This document shows, piece by piece, positions 1 to 8,281 of a stretch of 64,000 bases of DNA. The translations under genes and the position numbers were made by a program. This stretch comes from Clostridiales bacterium (GTDB lineage: Bacteria; Bacillota; Clostridia; Christensenellales; Aristaeellaceae). The first letter of the stretch is position 1. The number at the start of each line of letters is the position of its first letter. The DNA is taken from assembly GCA_004554085.1 (NCBI GenBank), contig SFNY01000001.1, forward strand, positions 13,221-77,220. Reading direction: 5' to 3'. The notes beneath the pieces are model-generated. The model had not been told where the DNA came from and made no database searches. It saw only the letters and a program-made list of their open reading frames with translations.

Positions 1-87
1 GAGATAGTAGATGCGCGTGCCGGTGGCGAGTCCCGCAGCCAGCAGGGCAACCATCGCCGCCAGCACGCCGATCAGACGCGCGCTCAC
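1..87 (-). CDS. Partial membrane-anchored protein downstream of MoxR
   Basis: Only the first 29 codons are inside the window; the gene runs off the left edge. It starts with GTG, whose bases overlap the TGA stop of the MoxR gene (GTGA), so the two are translationally coupled. The visible residues begin VSARLIGVLAAMVALLA and form one hydrophobic segment, as expected of an N-terminal membrane anchor. In MoxR operons the next gene usually encodes a DUF58 (von Willebrand-like) or transglutaminase-domain membrane protein, and this anchor would fit either. The family cannot be decided from 29 residues. Confidence 0.6.
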   Translation of the reverse strand, partial: MSARLIGVLAAMVALLAAGLATGTRIYYL

Positions 88-1031
88 TTGACCTTCACCG
101 GCACCTGCACGCCCTGCATCACGCCCGCCAGCACGCGCTCGGCGGTCATGTTGCGCATGCGCGCCTCGGCGGAGAGCACCAGACGGTGGGCCAGCACCGG
201 CTCCGCCATGCGCTGCACGTCCTCGGGGGCCACGTAGTCCCGACCCTCCAGCAGCGCCCGGGCCTGGGACGCGCGCAGGAGTGAGATCGCCGCGCGGGTG
301 GACACGCCCAGCTGCAATGCGCCGCTTTTGCGCGAAGCCGCAGCGATGGCCGAGATGTAGGCGCGCACCTCACGGGATGCGTGCACGCCCTCCACCTCCT
401 GCTGAAGACGCAGGATGTCGGAGCTGGTGCAGATGGGCCGCAGCTCCTCCATGGGCTTCTTGCCGGAGGAGTAGCGCTCCAGAATGTCCGTCTCCTCCTC
501 CGCCGTGGGGTAGCCGATGGACACGCGCATGAAGAAGCGATCCAGCTGGGCCTCGGGCAGCGGATAGGTGCCCACGAAGTCCACCGGGTTCTGGGTCGCC
601 AGAACGATAAACGGCTCCGGCATGGCGTAGGTGGCGCCGTCCACGGACACCTGGCCCTCCTCCATCACCTCCAACAGCGAGGACTGGGTCTTGGGCGAGG
701 TGCGGTTGATCTCGTCGGCCAGCACGATCTGGCTCATGATCATGCCGGGCCTGTACTCCAATTCGCCGGTCTTGAAGTTGACGATGGAGTAGCCGATGAT
801 GTCCGAGGGCGTGATGTCCGGCGTGAACTGGATGCGCTTGAAGGAGCAGTCCAGCGAGCGCGCCAGGGCGCTGGCCAGCGTGGTCTTGCCCACGCCCGGC
901 ACGTCCTCGATCAGCACGTGGCCCCGGCACAGCACGGCGATCATCATCAGCTCCACCGCGCTCTCCTTGCCCACGATCACCTTGCCCACATTCTGTTTCA
1001 GCAACTGCGCAAAGCGCTGCGTAACCTGCAT
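84..1031 (-). CDS. MoxR-family AAA+ ATPase
   Basis: A MoxR-type AAA+ ATPase of 315 residues, thought to act as a chaperone or maturation factor for membrane-bound partner proteins encoded beside it. The N-terminal half carries Walker A (GVGKTTLA, about residues 47-54) and Walker B (LADEINR), followed by the sensor region LATQNPVDF and the YPLPEAQLDRF stretch typical of MoxR. The C-terminal lid domain contains VSTRAAISLLRA. I chose the ATG at 1031 (MQVTQRF) because AAAGGAG lies just upstream; the in-frame ATG ten codons earlier has no such site. A promoter with TTGTAA and TATACT 17 bases apart lies at 1137-1165. It overlaps the next gene by four bases. The family is certain; the partner is not. 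Confidence 0.93.
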   Translation of the reverse strand: MQVTQRFAQLLKQNVGKVIVGKESAVELMMIAVLCRGHVLIEDVPGVGKTTLASALARSLDCSFKRIQFTPDITPSDIIGYSIVNFKTGELEYRPGMIMSQIVLADEINRTSPKTQSSLLEVMEEGQVSVDGATYAMPEPFIVLATQNPVDFVGTYPLPEAQLDRFFMRVSIGYPTAEEETDILERYSSGKKPMEELRPICTSSDILRLQQEVEGVHASREVRAYISAIAAASRKSGALQLGVSTRAAISLLRASQARALLEGRDYVAPEDVQRMAEPVLAHRLVLSAEARMRNMTAERVLAGVMQGVQVPVKVK

Positions 1032-1136
1032 ATTTTTGTATCTCCTTTGAACAAACTGCAAATCCTACCGGGGGTTTAGACGGAAAACCGCCTGTTTTTG
1101 GTTCCATGCCCCGGTAAATCCTGATATTCCAAGTTT

Positions 1137-1165
1137 AGTATAGCGATTTTTCCGCCGAATTACAA
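1137..1165 (-). promoter_or_regulatory. Promoter for the MoxR operon
   Basis: On the minus strand, TTGTAA (1160-1165) and TATACT (1137-1142) are separated by exactly 17 bases, upstream of the MoxR start. The distance leaves a leader of about 100 bases. Confidence 0.6.
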
Positions 1166-1172
1166 GAAAATC

Positions 1173-1201
1173 CCCACAAGCGCGGGCTTTTGTGCTATAA
1201 T
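1173..1201 (+). promoter_or_regulatory. Promoter for nnr (extended -10)
   Basis: A perfect TATAAT at 1196-1201 is preceded by TGC, giving an extended -10 motif. The -35 at 1173-1178 (CCCACA) is weak, as is common for extended -10 promoters. The nnr start follows 44 bases downstream. Confidence 0.55.
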
Positions 1202-1244
1202 ATTTACTGGAAAGTCGCAATTTGAATCGCAGGAGGCAGGAAGC

Positions 1245-2744
1245 ATGCGCACGCTCATCACACCCCAGGCCATGCGCGAAGGCGAGGCGCGGTTCTTCGC
1301 GGCCTCCGGCATTCCTTCCATAGAGGTCATGGAGCGCGCCGCGGCTGCGCTGGCCGGGGTCATCGCCGCGGAGCTGCCCGCAGGCGCGACCATTTATTTC
1401 GCCTGCGGAACCGGCGGCAACGGCGGCGACGGTAGCGCCTGCGCACGGCTGCTGTGCGACCGTTACAGCTGCATCATCGTACAGCCTCGACCTCCAAAGT
1501 CCCCGGACGCAATTGTTAACCTGCGCCGCGCGCTTGACTGCGACGTGACCGTCACGGACGATGCAGCCAAGCTCCCCGCGCCGGACGCGTGGGTGGACGC
1601 GCTGTTCGGCACGGGACTGACCCGTGCGCCCGGCGGTGCGGAAGGGACGCTGATCGGGCGCATCAACGCCGACCATGCGCACGGCGCGCGGGTCTATGCC
1701 GCCGACATTCCCTCGGGACTGAACGGCAAGACGGGCGCGGCGTACGATCCCTGCGTGCAGGCGGATGCAACTGTAAGCTTTCAATATTTAAAGACCGGCA
1801 TGACCCTCGGCGACGGTCTGGACGCATGCGGCGAGATCACCGTTGCGGACGTGGGCTTTCCTGCGGAGGGCTTCGAGCTCAATACAGCCGCGCTGTTCGG
1901 GCCGGATGACCTGGGCCGCATCCTGAAGAAGCGCCCCCGGAACGTGCACAAGGGCGACTGCGGACATTTGCTGATCGTGGCGGGTTCGTTTGGCATGGCG
2001 GGCGCTGCGGCGCTGTGCGCGAGGGCGGCGCTGCGCAGCGGAGCCGGACTGGTGAGCGTCGCATGTCCGCGCTCCATCGTGCCCATATTGCAGACGCTGG
2101 CTCCCCAGGCCATGTGCATACCGCTTGCCGAAAGCGAGGGTGCGATCTCTGCGGAGGCCCTGCCCGCGCTGGAGGCTGCGCTTAAAGGCAAGAGCGCCGT
2201 GGCCGTCGGCCCGGGACTCAGCCGCCGCGCAGACGCGGGCATTTTGCGCCTGGTGCTGGAGAACGGCCTGCCCGCCGTCATCGATGCGGACGGCCTGAAC
2301 ATTCTATCGGAGCAGCGGGAGCTGATGTCCCTGCTGACCCCCAGGCATGTGCTCACGCCCCATCCGGGCGAGGCCGCGCGGCTGCTGGGGCGGCCCTGCA
2401 CCCATCCACTCGCCGACGCGGCTGCGCTGTGTGAACTGGGGGCCAGCGTGATTCTGAAGGGCGCGGCCAGCGTGATCCGTGCGCCGGAATGCCCCACCGC
2501 CTGCATCAGCGCCTCGGGCTGCCGGGGCATGGCACGGGGCGGCAGTGGCGACGTGCTCACCGGCATCCTCGGCGCATTGCTTGCGGACAGGCGCGGGGTG
2601 GCCCCCGCCCATGCGGCCGCCTGTGCCAGTGAAATCCACGGCCTCGCAGGGGAGCTGGCCCAGCGGAGGTACGGCGCGCGCAGCATGAACGCCGCCGACA
2701 TTCTGGAATTTCTGCCGGAGGTGTTCCGGGAACATGTGGAATGA
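1245..2744 (+). CDS. nnr: Bifunctional NAD(P)H-hydrate repair enzyme Nnr
   Basis: This 499-residue fusion repairs damaged NADH and NADPH. The N-terminal YjeF_N domain (about 1-210) epimerises the hydrate, and the C-terminal ADP-dependent dehydratase domain (about 225-495) restores the cofactor. Visible signatures are the GTGGNGGDG loop in the N-domain, and in the C-domain KGDCGHLLIVAGS, the LTPHPGEAARL motif and the catalytic GSGDVLTGILGALLA stretch. The usual GTGD reads GSGD here, a tolerated variant. A GGAGG site sits eight bases before ATG. The length equals the family norm. The end overlaps the next gene by 11 bases, so the two are coupled. Confidence 0.95.
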   Translation: MRTLITPQAMREGEARFFAASGIPSIEVMERAAAALAGVIAAELPAGATIYFACGTGGNGGDGSACARLLCDRYSCIIVQPRPPKSPDAIVNLRRALDCDVTVTDDAAKLPAPDAWVDALFGTGLTRAPGGAEGTLIGRINADHAHGARVYAADIPSGLNGKTGAAYDPCVQADATVSFQYLKTGMTLGDGLDACGEITVADVGFPAEGFELNTAALFGPDDLGRILKKRPRNVHKGDCGHLLIVAGSFGMAGAAALCARAALRSGAGLVSVACPRSIVPILQTLAPQAMCIPLAESEGAISAEALPALEAALKGKSAVAVGPGLSRRADAGILRLVLENGLPAVIDADGLNILSEQRELMSLLTPRHVLTPHPGEAARLLGRPCTHPLADAAALCELGASVILKGAASVIRAPECPTACISASGCRGMARGGSGDVLTGILGALLADRRGVAPAHAAACASEIHGLAGELAQRRYGARSMNAADILEFLPEVFREHVE

Positions 2745-3246
2745 GCCTGTGGACGCGGAGCAGCATCCTTCCGGGAACCTGTGGCATGCGCCCTCGCCGC
2801 TGGAGATGCTGCGCGCGGAGCTGCGTCCGCTGCTCCCGGAGCGCGCCTTTCTGAAGCGCGACCGGGGCGACGCGCTGCTGATCACCAACGCCCCCGCCCT
2901 CGGCTTTTCGCCGGAGCGCCTGCCGGGCTGCATCGTGGAGCACCGGGGCGCGCTGCTGTGCATCCTGCCCGACGCGCAGTGGGTGGCCGCTTTCGAGGCC
3001 CGCATCCCGGAGCCGCCGGATCACCTCAGCCGCACGCTGCTTTTCTTCCGGGGCGTTGAAGCCGACCTCGACAACCTGCATTTGTTCGCCCGCATCGCAA
3101 AGCTGATGGACGCGCAGCCCTCCCCCGGCGAGATCGAGGCCTGCGACCGCGCGCTGCGCAACCGGGCGGCGCTGGCGCTGCGGGGCGGCTGCGGCGGCGG
3201 ACTCTACGCCTGTGCATGCGTCCGCGCGCTGCTGAACCGAAGCTAA
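2734..3246 (+). CDS. Hypothetical protein coupled to nnr
   Basis: I do not recognise this 170-residue protein. Its ATG lies inside the end of nnr, giving an 11-base overlap, and no separate promoter is seen, so it is probably co-translated with nnr. The composition is rich in Leu, Ala and Arg. There is no signal peptide or membrane segment. A Gly/Cys-rich patch lies near the C-terminus (RGGCGGGLYACACVRALL). The codon usage, with strong G/C at third positions, matches its neighbours, which supports a real gene. The in-frame stop is followed by a 74-base gap before the MBL gene. Confidence 0.6.
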   Translation: MWNEPVDAEQHPSGNLWHAPSPLEMLRAELRPLLPERAFLKRDRGDALLITNAPALGFSPERLPGCIVEHRGALLCILPDAQWVAAFEARIPEPPDHLSRTLLFFRGVEADLDNLHLFARIAKLMDAQPSPGEIEACDRALRNRAALALRGGCGGGLYACACVRALLNRS

Positions 3247-3320
3247 TCGGAGAGAAACGTGCGCAGCCGGCGCGCCATCCGGCATAGATCAATCCACCCC
3301 GAACGGAAAGGAGAACCTCC

Positions 3321-3953
3321 ATGAAGCTGAAATACTACGGCCACGCCTGCTTCACGCTCCGCTTTGCGGACGGAACCGTGCTGGCCATCGATCCCTTCGA
3401 CGAGAGCGTGAGCTACGCGCCCTGCGACGAAAGCTGCGACGCGGCGCTTCTGAGCCACGACCACTTCGACCACAACCACGTCCAGTCCCTGCGCGGCGAC
3501 TTCGCCGTCATCCGGGAGGAAGGCGTGCATAACGTGCGGGGCGTGCGCATCACCGCCGTGCCCAGCTTCCACGACAAGCAGCGCGGCGCGCTGCGGGGGC
3601 GCAATCTGATCTTCCGCATCGAGGGCGAGGGCCTGACGATCGTACACCTGGGCGACCTGGGCCACATGCCCGATGAAAATCAGCTGCGCGCCATCGCCGG
3701 TGCGGACGTTATGCTGACTCCCATCGGCGGCACCTACACCATCGACACCCCGGAGGCCGAGGCGCTGATCCGCCTTGCGCAGCCGAAGCACGCCGTGGCG
3801 ATGCACTTCCGCACCCCGGACTACGACTTCAACGCATCCACCTGTGCTTCCTTCGAGCGAGACATGCACGCCGTGCGCATGCCCCGGGAGGTGGAAATCA
3901 CGAAGGAGAACCTCGCGTCGCTCCCCGAAGCGATGATCCTGAGCTACAAATAA
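3321..3953 (+). CDS. MBL-fold metal-dependent hydrolase (UPF0173/UlaG-like)
   Basis: A 210-residue metallo-beta-lactamase-fold hydrolase of the short, single-domain type often annotated UPF0173 or UlaG-like. It begins with MKLKYYGHACFTL, typical for the group. It carries the metal-binding motif SHDHFDH (residues 45-51), a second metal region HLGDLGH, and late histidines in VAMHFRTPDYDF. The substrate is unknown; relatives hydrolyse lactones or phosphodiesters. AAAGGAG precedes the ATG. It is followed after 18 bases by an HD-domain hydrolase, probably in one transcript. Confidence 0.85.
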   Translation: MKLKYYGHACFTLRFADGTVLAIDPFDESVSYAPCDESCDAALLSHDHFDHNHVQSLRGDFAVIREEGVHNVRGVRITAVPSFHDKQRGALRGRNLIFRIEGEGLTIVHLGDLGHMPDENQLRAIAGADVMLTPIGGTYTIDTPEAEALIRLAQPKHAVAMHFRTPDYDFNASTCASFERDMHAVRMPREVEITKENLASLPEAMILSYK

Positions 3954-3971
3954 GAAGAGAGGCAAAAACCC

Positions 3972-4562
3972 ATGTTGACGAGCAGCGTCACCAGAGAACA
4001 GGCCTACGGCCTGCTGACAAAGTACAACCACGAACCCTTTCACATCCAGCACGCGCTCACCGTCGAGGGCGTGATGCGCTGGTACGCAAACGAGCTGGGC
4101 CATAGCGACGAGGCCGACTTCTGGGCCATCGTCGGCCTGCTTCACGACGTCGACTTCGAGCTCTACCCCGAGCATCACTGCATCAAGGCCCCGGAGCTGC
4201 TGCGGGAGGGCGGCGTTTCCGAGGAGATGATTCACGCCATCGTCAGCCACGGCTACGGCCTGTGCGTGGACGTGAAGCCTGAGCTGGAGATGGAGAAGGT
4301 GCTCTTCGCCGCCGACGAGCTCACCGGCCTGATCGGCGCGGCGGCGCGGATGCGGCCGTCCAGGAGCGTGTCCGACATGGAGCTTTCCAGCCTCAAGAAG
4401 AAGTTCAAGGACAAGAAGTTCGCCGCAGGCTGCTCCCGCGACGTGATCCGCCAGGGCGCGGAGATGCTGGGCTGGGAGCTGGATGTGCTGCTGGAGAGAA
4501 CCATTCAGGCCATGCGCGTGGACGAAGCCGCAATCGCCGCGGCGGTGGCGGCGCTGGAATAA
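3972..4562 (+). CDS. HD-domain phosphohydrolase
   Basis: A 196-residue HD-superfamily protein, predicted to be a metal-dependent phosphohydrolase acting on a nucleotide or a similar phosphoester. The metal ligands are visible as an early His (HIQHALTVEGVM), the HD pair in GLLHDVDFE (residues 58-59), and downstream histidines in HHCIK and IVSHGYG. The C-terminal third has a Lys-rich helix (SSLKKKFKDKKF). An AAGAGAGG site precedes the ATG. No regulatory or sensor domain is attached. The family assignment is secure, the substrate is not. Confidence 0.87.
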   Translation: MLTSSVTREQAYGLLTKYNHEPFHIQHALTVEGVMRWYANELGHSDEADFWAIVGLLHDVDFELYPEHHCIKAPELLREGGVSEEMIHAIVSHGYGLCVDVKPELEMEKVLFAADELTGLIGAAARMRPSRSVSDMELSSLKKKFKDKKFAAGCSRDVIRQGAEMLGWELDVLLERTIQAMRVDEAAIAAAVAALE

Positions 4563-4642
4563 TCTGCCTCGGGTTGGCATGCACGAACTTAACAACCCCA
4601 TGGTAGGATTGAAATCAAGCAGAATAAACGGAGGGGTAACAG

Positions 4643-5572
4643 ATGGCAATTTCTAAAGAGGACATCGCGCGCGTCAAGGGGCGCGGCTTTCTGATCAACC
4701 GCGGCACCGAGTGCTTCTCGGGGCGCGTGGTTCCCGCCGGCACCATGTTCTCCGCCCACGATCTGAAGATGATCGGCGAGTGCGCGGAGAAGTTCGGAAA
4801 CGGCAAGATCACCTTCACCAGCCGCCAGACGGCGGAGCTTCCCGGCATCCCCTTTGACAAAATCGAGGAGGCCGAGGCCTTCCTCGCCAAGGAGAACCTG
4901 TACTTTGGCGGCACCGGCGCGAAGGTGCGCCCCATCACCGCCTGCAAGGGAACCACCTGCGTCTACGGCAACTACGACACTCAGGCGCTGGCGCTTGAAA
5001 TGCACGAGCGCTTCTACATCGGCATGGGCAGCGTCAAGCTCCCCCACAAGTTCAAGATCGGCATCGGCGGCTGCCCCAACAGCTGCATGAAGCCCAGCCT
5101 GAACGACGTGGGCGTCGAGGGCCACAAGGTCTTTGAGTTCGACGTGGAGAAGTGCCGCGGCTGCAAGAAGTGCGCCGTGATGAACAACTGCCCCGTGCGC
5201 TGCGTCACCATGGCGGACGGCAAGGCCATCATCGGCGAAAAGTGCCTCAACTGCGGCGTGTGCGTGGGCAAGTGCCCCTTCGGCGCGGTTCCCGCTGAGG
5301 GCAAGACCCTCTGCCAGATCTACGTGGGCGGCACCTGGGGTAAGACCACCCGCATCGGCACGCCCCTCAAGCGCATGGTTCCGGTGGAGGAGGTGGGCGA
5401 CATCGTCGAGAGCGCCATGCTCTGGTACCGCGAGAACGGCTACGTGAAGGAGCGCTTCGGCGTGACCATCGACCGCATCGGCGTGGACGCCCTCGAGGAG
5501 GCGCTGTTCTCCGGCGACCTGCTGGCCCGCAAGGATGAGATCCTGGCTGCGCCGCTGAAGGAGCGCCCCTGA
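4643..5572 (+). CDS. Siroheme/4Fe-4S sulfite-nitrite reductase-like protein with two ferredoxin clusters
   Basis: A 309-residue small assimilatory or AsrC-like sulfite/nitrite reductase. The N-terminal ferrodoxin-like half is followed by the siroheme and 4Fe-4S ligand pair CKGTTC and CPNSC (IGGCPNSCMK). An inserted ferredoxin domain then carries CRGCKKC...CPVRC and CLNCGVCVGKCPFGA, enough ligands for two further 4Fe-4S clusters. The first siroheme-side motif is CX4C, one residue shorter than the classic CX5C. A strong GGAGGGG site fixes the ATG. It stands alone with no electron-donor subunit beside it, so it may take electrons from soluble ferredoxin. The substrate (sulfite, nitrite or other) cannot be settled from sequence. 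Confidence 0.85.
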   Translation: MAISKEDIARVKGRGFLINRGTECFSGRVVPAGTMFSAHDLKMIGECAEKFGNGKITFTSRQTAELPGIPFDKIEEAEAFLAKENLYFGGTGAKVRPITACKGTTCVYGNYDTQALALEMHERFYIGMGSVKLPHKFKIGIGGCPNSCMKPSLNDVGVEGHKVFEFDVEKCRGCKKCAVMNNCPVRCVTMADGKAIIGEKCLNCGVCVGKCPFGAVPAEGKTLCQIYVGGTWGKTTRIGTPLKRMVPVEEVGDIVESAMLWYRENGYVKERFGVTIDRIGVDALEEALFSGDLLARKDEILAAPLKERP

Positions 5573-5669
5573 GCCAGACATCTGCGCAAATGCATTCCGG
5601 GCGGCTTCCGCAAATGGAAGCCGCCCTCTGGCTGTCAAGAAACCCCGGGAGAGTGCGAGGGAGGTGTTT

Positions 5670-5804
5670 GCCTCCCTTGTGTAAAGGGAGGTGGCGCGGC
5701 AAAGCCGCGTCGGAGGGATTGTCAATCCAGACACTTTGGAGCCGCAGCTGCAATCGCAGAAGATGCGGGGAACAATCCCTCAGTCAGCTTTACGCAAGGG
5801 AGCC
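5670..5804. repeat. MITE-like element with imperfect terminal inverted repeats
   Basis: The left arm runs from the CCTCCCTTGTGTAAAGG hairpin at 5671 to GGAGGGATTGT at about 5721. The right arm (5769-5804) is its inverted counterpart, AACAATCCCTCAGTCAGC followed by GCAAGGGAGCC. Internal hairpins are present (CCTCCC/GGGAGG and GCGGC/GCCGC). This 417-base gap between genes holds the element plus the DegV promoter and nothing else I can see. It is a non-coding mobile-type repeat by architecture. Confidence 0.6.
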
Positions 5805-5874
5805 TGGGTGAGGCATTTCTTCCGGCAAACCGCCCCCGCAGGCGCACAACCTGAGACAGATTCGGCCATTTTGC

Positions 5875-5903
5875 TTGACATGGTTCGCCGCATTTGTTAT
5901 CAT
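5875..5903 (+). promoter_or_regulatory. Promoter for the DegV gene
   Basis: A consensus TTGACA (5875-5880) and TATCAT (5898-5903) are 17 bases apart, about 85 bases before the DegV start. Confidence 0.75.
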
Positions 5904-5989
5904 TGTATTGAAAACCATATTTGCCAATTTCCGGCGCTCCGCAGACGCGGGTCGCCGCTTTACGCAAAACCTGCGAGGAGGATGCACCC

Positions 5990-6856
5990 ATGAGCGAATA
6001 CATGATTTACACCGATTCCGCCTGCGACATCGCGCCGGAGCTGCTGAAGGAGTGGGACGTGAAGAGTCAGTGCCTGACCTTCCACTTCGAGGGCGAGGAT
6101 CGGGAATATGCCGAAAACGAGATGCCTGCGGCGGACTTCTATACACGCATGCGCGCCGGACAGGTCGCCAAGACCGCGGCCATCAACGTGGAGACCTTCA
6201 GAACCGCCTTTGAGGTCGAGCTGAAGGAGGGCCGCGACGTGCTGTACCTGGGCTTCTCCTCCGGCCTGAGCAACACCAGCAACGCAGGTCAGCTGGCCGC
6301 AAACGAGCTGGCAGAGCTCTATCCCGAGCGCAAAATCCTCGTGGTGGACACGCTCTGCGCCTCCGCCGGTCAGGGCCTGCTGGTCTACCTGACCGTGCAG
6401 AAGCGGAACGAGGGCGCAAGCATCGAGGAGGCCGCCGCCTACGCCCGGGAGCTGGTTCCCCACCTGTGCCACTGGTTCACGGTGGACGATCTGATGTTCC
6501 TGAAGCGCGGTGGGCGCGTGAGTCCGGCGGTGGCGCTGATCGGCACCATGCTCAACATCAAGCCTGTGCTGCATGTGGACGACGAGGGACACCTGATCAA
6601 GGTCTCTCAGGCCCGCGGGCGCAAGGCCTCGCTGAAGGCCATCGTCGAGCAGTACGACGCGTTGGCGCTGACCCCCAACGCGGGCACGGTGTTCATCTGC
6701 CACGGCGACTGCATGGACGACGCGCAGCGCCTGGCCTCGATGGTTCGCGAAAAGCACGGCGTGGAGGTCAAGCTGATCACCTACACGGGCACCGTCATCG
6801 GCGCACACTCCGGCCCCGGCACGCTGGCGCTGTTCTTCCTGGGCAAGCACAGATAA
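5990..6856 (+). CDS. DegV family fatty-acid-binding protein
   Basis: A 288-residue DegV-family protein. Members bind a fatty acid between two lobes and can feed fatty-acid kinase (FakB-type role). It opens with MIYTDSACDIAPEL, the usual first strand and lipid-contact Ser. The family motif GFSSGLSNTSNAG lies near residue 90, with the second-lobe FTVDDLMFLKRGGRVSP and the C-terminal GTVIGAHSGPGTLALFF also present. I start at 5990, where GAGGAGG lies eight bases upstream. A longer in-frame ATG at 5921 would add 23 residues that lack family similarity. A terminator follows the gene. No fatty-acid kinase gene lies nearby. Confidence 0.94.
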   Translation: MSEYMIYTDSACDIAPELLKEWDVKSQCLTFHFEGEDREYAENEMPAADFYTRMRAGQVAKTAAINVETFRTAFEVELKEGRDVLYLGFSSGLSNTSNAGQLAANELAELYPERKILVVDTLCASAGQGLLVYLTVQKRNEGASIEEAAAYARELVPHLCHWFTVDDLMFLKRGGRVSPAVALIGTMLNIKPVLHVDDEGHLIKVSQARGRKASLKAIVEQYDALALTPNAGTVFICHGDCMDDAQRLASMVREKHGVEVKLITYTGTVIGAHSGPGTLALFFLGKHR

Positions 6857-6866
6857 ATCCGCTTTC

Positions 6867-6896
6867 ATCCCGGCTTCACCGCCGGGATATTTCTTT
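6867..6896 (+). terminator. Rho-independent terminator after DegV
   Basis: ATCCCGGC, a six-base loop, then GCCGGGAT, followed by ATTTCTTT. Confidence 0.8.
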
Positions 6897-6986
6897 GGAA
6901 AAACCGCGTTCGTCCATCTTGAGTTCACATTCGGGGTATAGAATCCCGTGAGACAGGAAATTGATAAGCAAAAAGGAGCAGATTCT

Positions 6987-7961
6987 ATGTGCACCGCAGC
7001 CACCTACAAGACCAAGTGCCACTACTTCGGCCGGAACCTGGACTACCACATCTCCTACGGCGAGTCCGTCGTGGTCACCCCGCGCAACCATCCCTTCGAG
7101 TTCCGCCGGATGGGACGGCTTGACCATCACTACGCCCTGATCGGCATGGCGACGCTGGCGGGCGACGTGCCGCTCTACTTCGACGCGACCAACGAAAAGG
7201 GCCTGAGCATGGCGGGCCTGAACTTCCCAAAGAACGCCTGCTACAAGCCGGAGATCGAGGGCAAGGACAACATCGCGCCCTTTGAGTTCATCCCCTGGAT
7301 TCTGGGCAAGTGCGCGTGCGTAAAGGAGGCGCGGCCGCTGCTGGATCGCATCAACCTGCTCGCCGAGCCCTTCAGCGAACAGCTCCCGCTGGCTCCCCTG
7401 CACTGGATCATCGCCGACCGGGACGAGGCCATCGTGGTGGAGCAGATGCAGGATGGACTGAAGGTCTACGACAACCCCATCGGCGTCCTCACCAACAATC
7501 CGCCCTTCGACTACCACCTGCACAACCTGAACAACTACCTGAACGTCACCGCCGACGTGCCCGTCAGCCGCTTCGCCCCGGACTACGTGCTGGAGCGCCA
7601 CAGCCTGGGCATGGGCAGCATGGGCCTTCCGGGCGACATGTCCTCGCCCTCCCGCTTCGTGCGCGCGGCGTTCACCAAGCTCAACTCCTTCTCCGGCGAG
7701 GACGAGTCCGGAAGCGTCAGCCAGTTCTTCCATATCCTGGAGTCCGTGGCCCAGCCGAGGGGCTGCACCTGCGTGGGCGAGGGCGAATACGAGTACACCC
7801 TCTACACCTCCTGCGTGAACACCGACGCCGGCGTGTTCTACTACACCACCTACGAAAACGGCCAGATCAATGCCGTGGACATGCGTCGCGAGGATCTGGA
7901 CGGGAACAGGCCCGTGTCCTATCCCCTGGTGCGCGGCCAGCACTTCAATGTGCAGAACTGA
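6987..7961 (+). CDS. Choloylglycine hydrolase / penicillin V acylase family amidase (bile salt hydrolase-like)
   Basis: An N-terminal-nucleophile hydrolase of 324 residues. Removal of Met exposes Cys2 (MCTAATYKT), the catalytic nucleophile. The oxyanion and substrate residues Arg16 and Asp19 appear in GRNLDY, the conserved Asn in LTNNPPFDYHL, and the late Arg in SSPSRFVRAAF. This matches the layout of bile salt hydrolases and penicillin V acylases. Bile-salt deconjugation is plausible for a gut organism, but some relatives cleave other amides, including acyl-homoserine lactones. The start at 6987 is set by AAGGAG and by the need for Cys2; an earlier ATG at 6948 would bury the nucleophile. It has no signal peptide, so it acts in the cytoplasm. 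Confidence 0.9.
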   Translation: MCTAATYKTKCHYFGRNLDYHISYGESVVVTPRNHPFEFRRMGRLDHHYALIGMATLAGDVPLYFDATNEKGLSMAGLNFPKNACYKPEIEGKDNIAPFEFIPWILGKCACVKEARPLLDRINLLAEPFSEQLPLAPLHWIIADRDEAIVVEQMQDGLKVYDNPIGVLTNNPPFDYHLHNLNNYLNVTADVPVSRFAPDYVLERHSLGMGSMGLPGDMSSPSRFVRAAFTKLNSFSGEDESGSVSQFFHILESVAQPRGCTCVGEGEYEYTLYTSCVNTDAGVFYYTTYENGQINAVDMRREDLDGNRPVSYPLVRGQHFNVQN

Positions 7962-7988
7962 ATACGGCTCAACTCCACAATTGTGATG

Positions 7989-8017
7989 CGGCGGGGTGAG
8001 GGCACCCCGCCCTACGG
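7989..8017. repeat. GGCGGGGTG/CACCCCGCC hairpin repeat, copy 1
   Basis: GCGGGGTGAGGGCACCCCGC followed by CCTAC. This short self-complementary repeat recurs in intergenic DNA throughout the window. Confidence 0.75.
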
Positions 8018-8039
8018 CACAGAGCGAATCCGAGCAGTA

Positions 8040-8215
8040 TTTTCAAAACCAGACGTTAGAAATCCAGTCCATTCTTGTCGGACTGGATTTCAGGTAAATG
8101 CAGGCATATCAATTGAAAAGAAACACAGAGTCCCTATCCCTCTGGTCTATGGGGATAGGGACTTGTTCGCTCAAACCGCGCCAGCGATGTGCCAGCGGCG
8201 GTTCGCCGCCGGCGG
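8040..8215 (-). repeat. Two-hairpin intergenic element, copy 1 (minus orientation)
   Basis: Read on the minus strand, hairpin 1 pairs AGTCCCTATCCC with GGGATAGGGACT (8129-8163), with a loop beginning CATAGA. Hairpin 2 pairs GAAATCCAGTCC with GGACTGGATTTC (8059-8091), with loop GACAAGAAT. A GC-rich region (8166-8215) precedes hairpin 1 in the read direction. The 320-base gap between the convergent genes holds this element and two copies of the short GC hairpin. Four relatives occur in the window. Confidence 0.75.
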
Positions 8216-8236
8216 GGTGAGGGCACCCCGCCCTAC
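8211..8236. repeat. GGCGGGGTG/CACCCCGCC hairpin repeat, copy 2
   Basis: GGCGGGGTGAGGGCACCCCG followed by CCCTACG, nearly identical to copy 1. Confidence 0.75.
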
Positions 8237-8281
8237 GTTTTGTCGTTTTAAGATAACCTCGTTGTCATGTAGAAAAACAGA

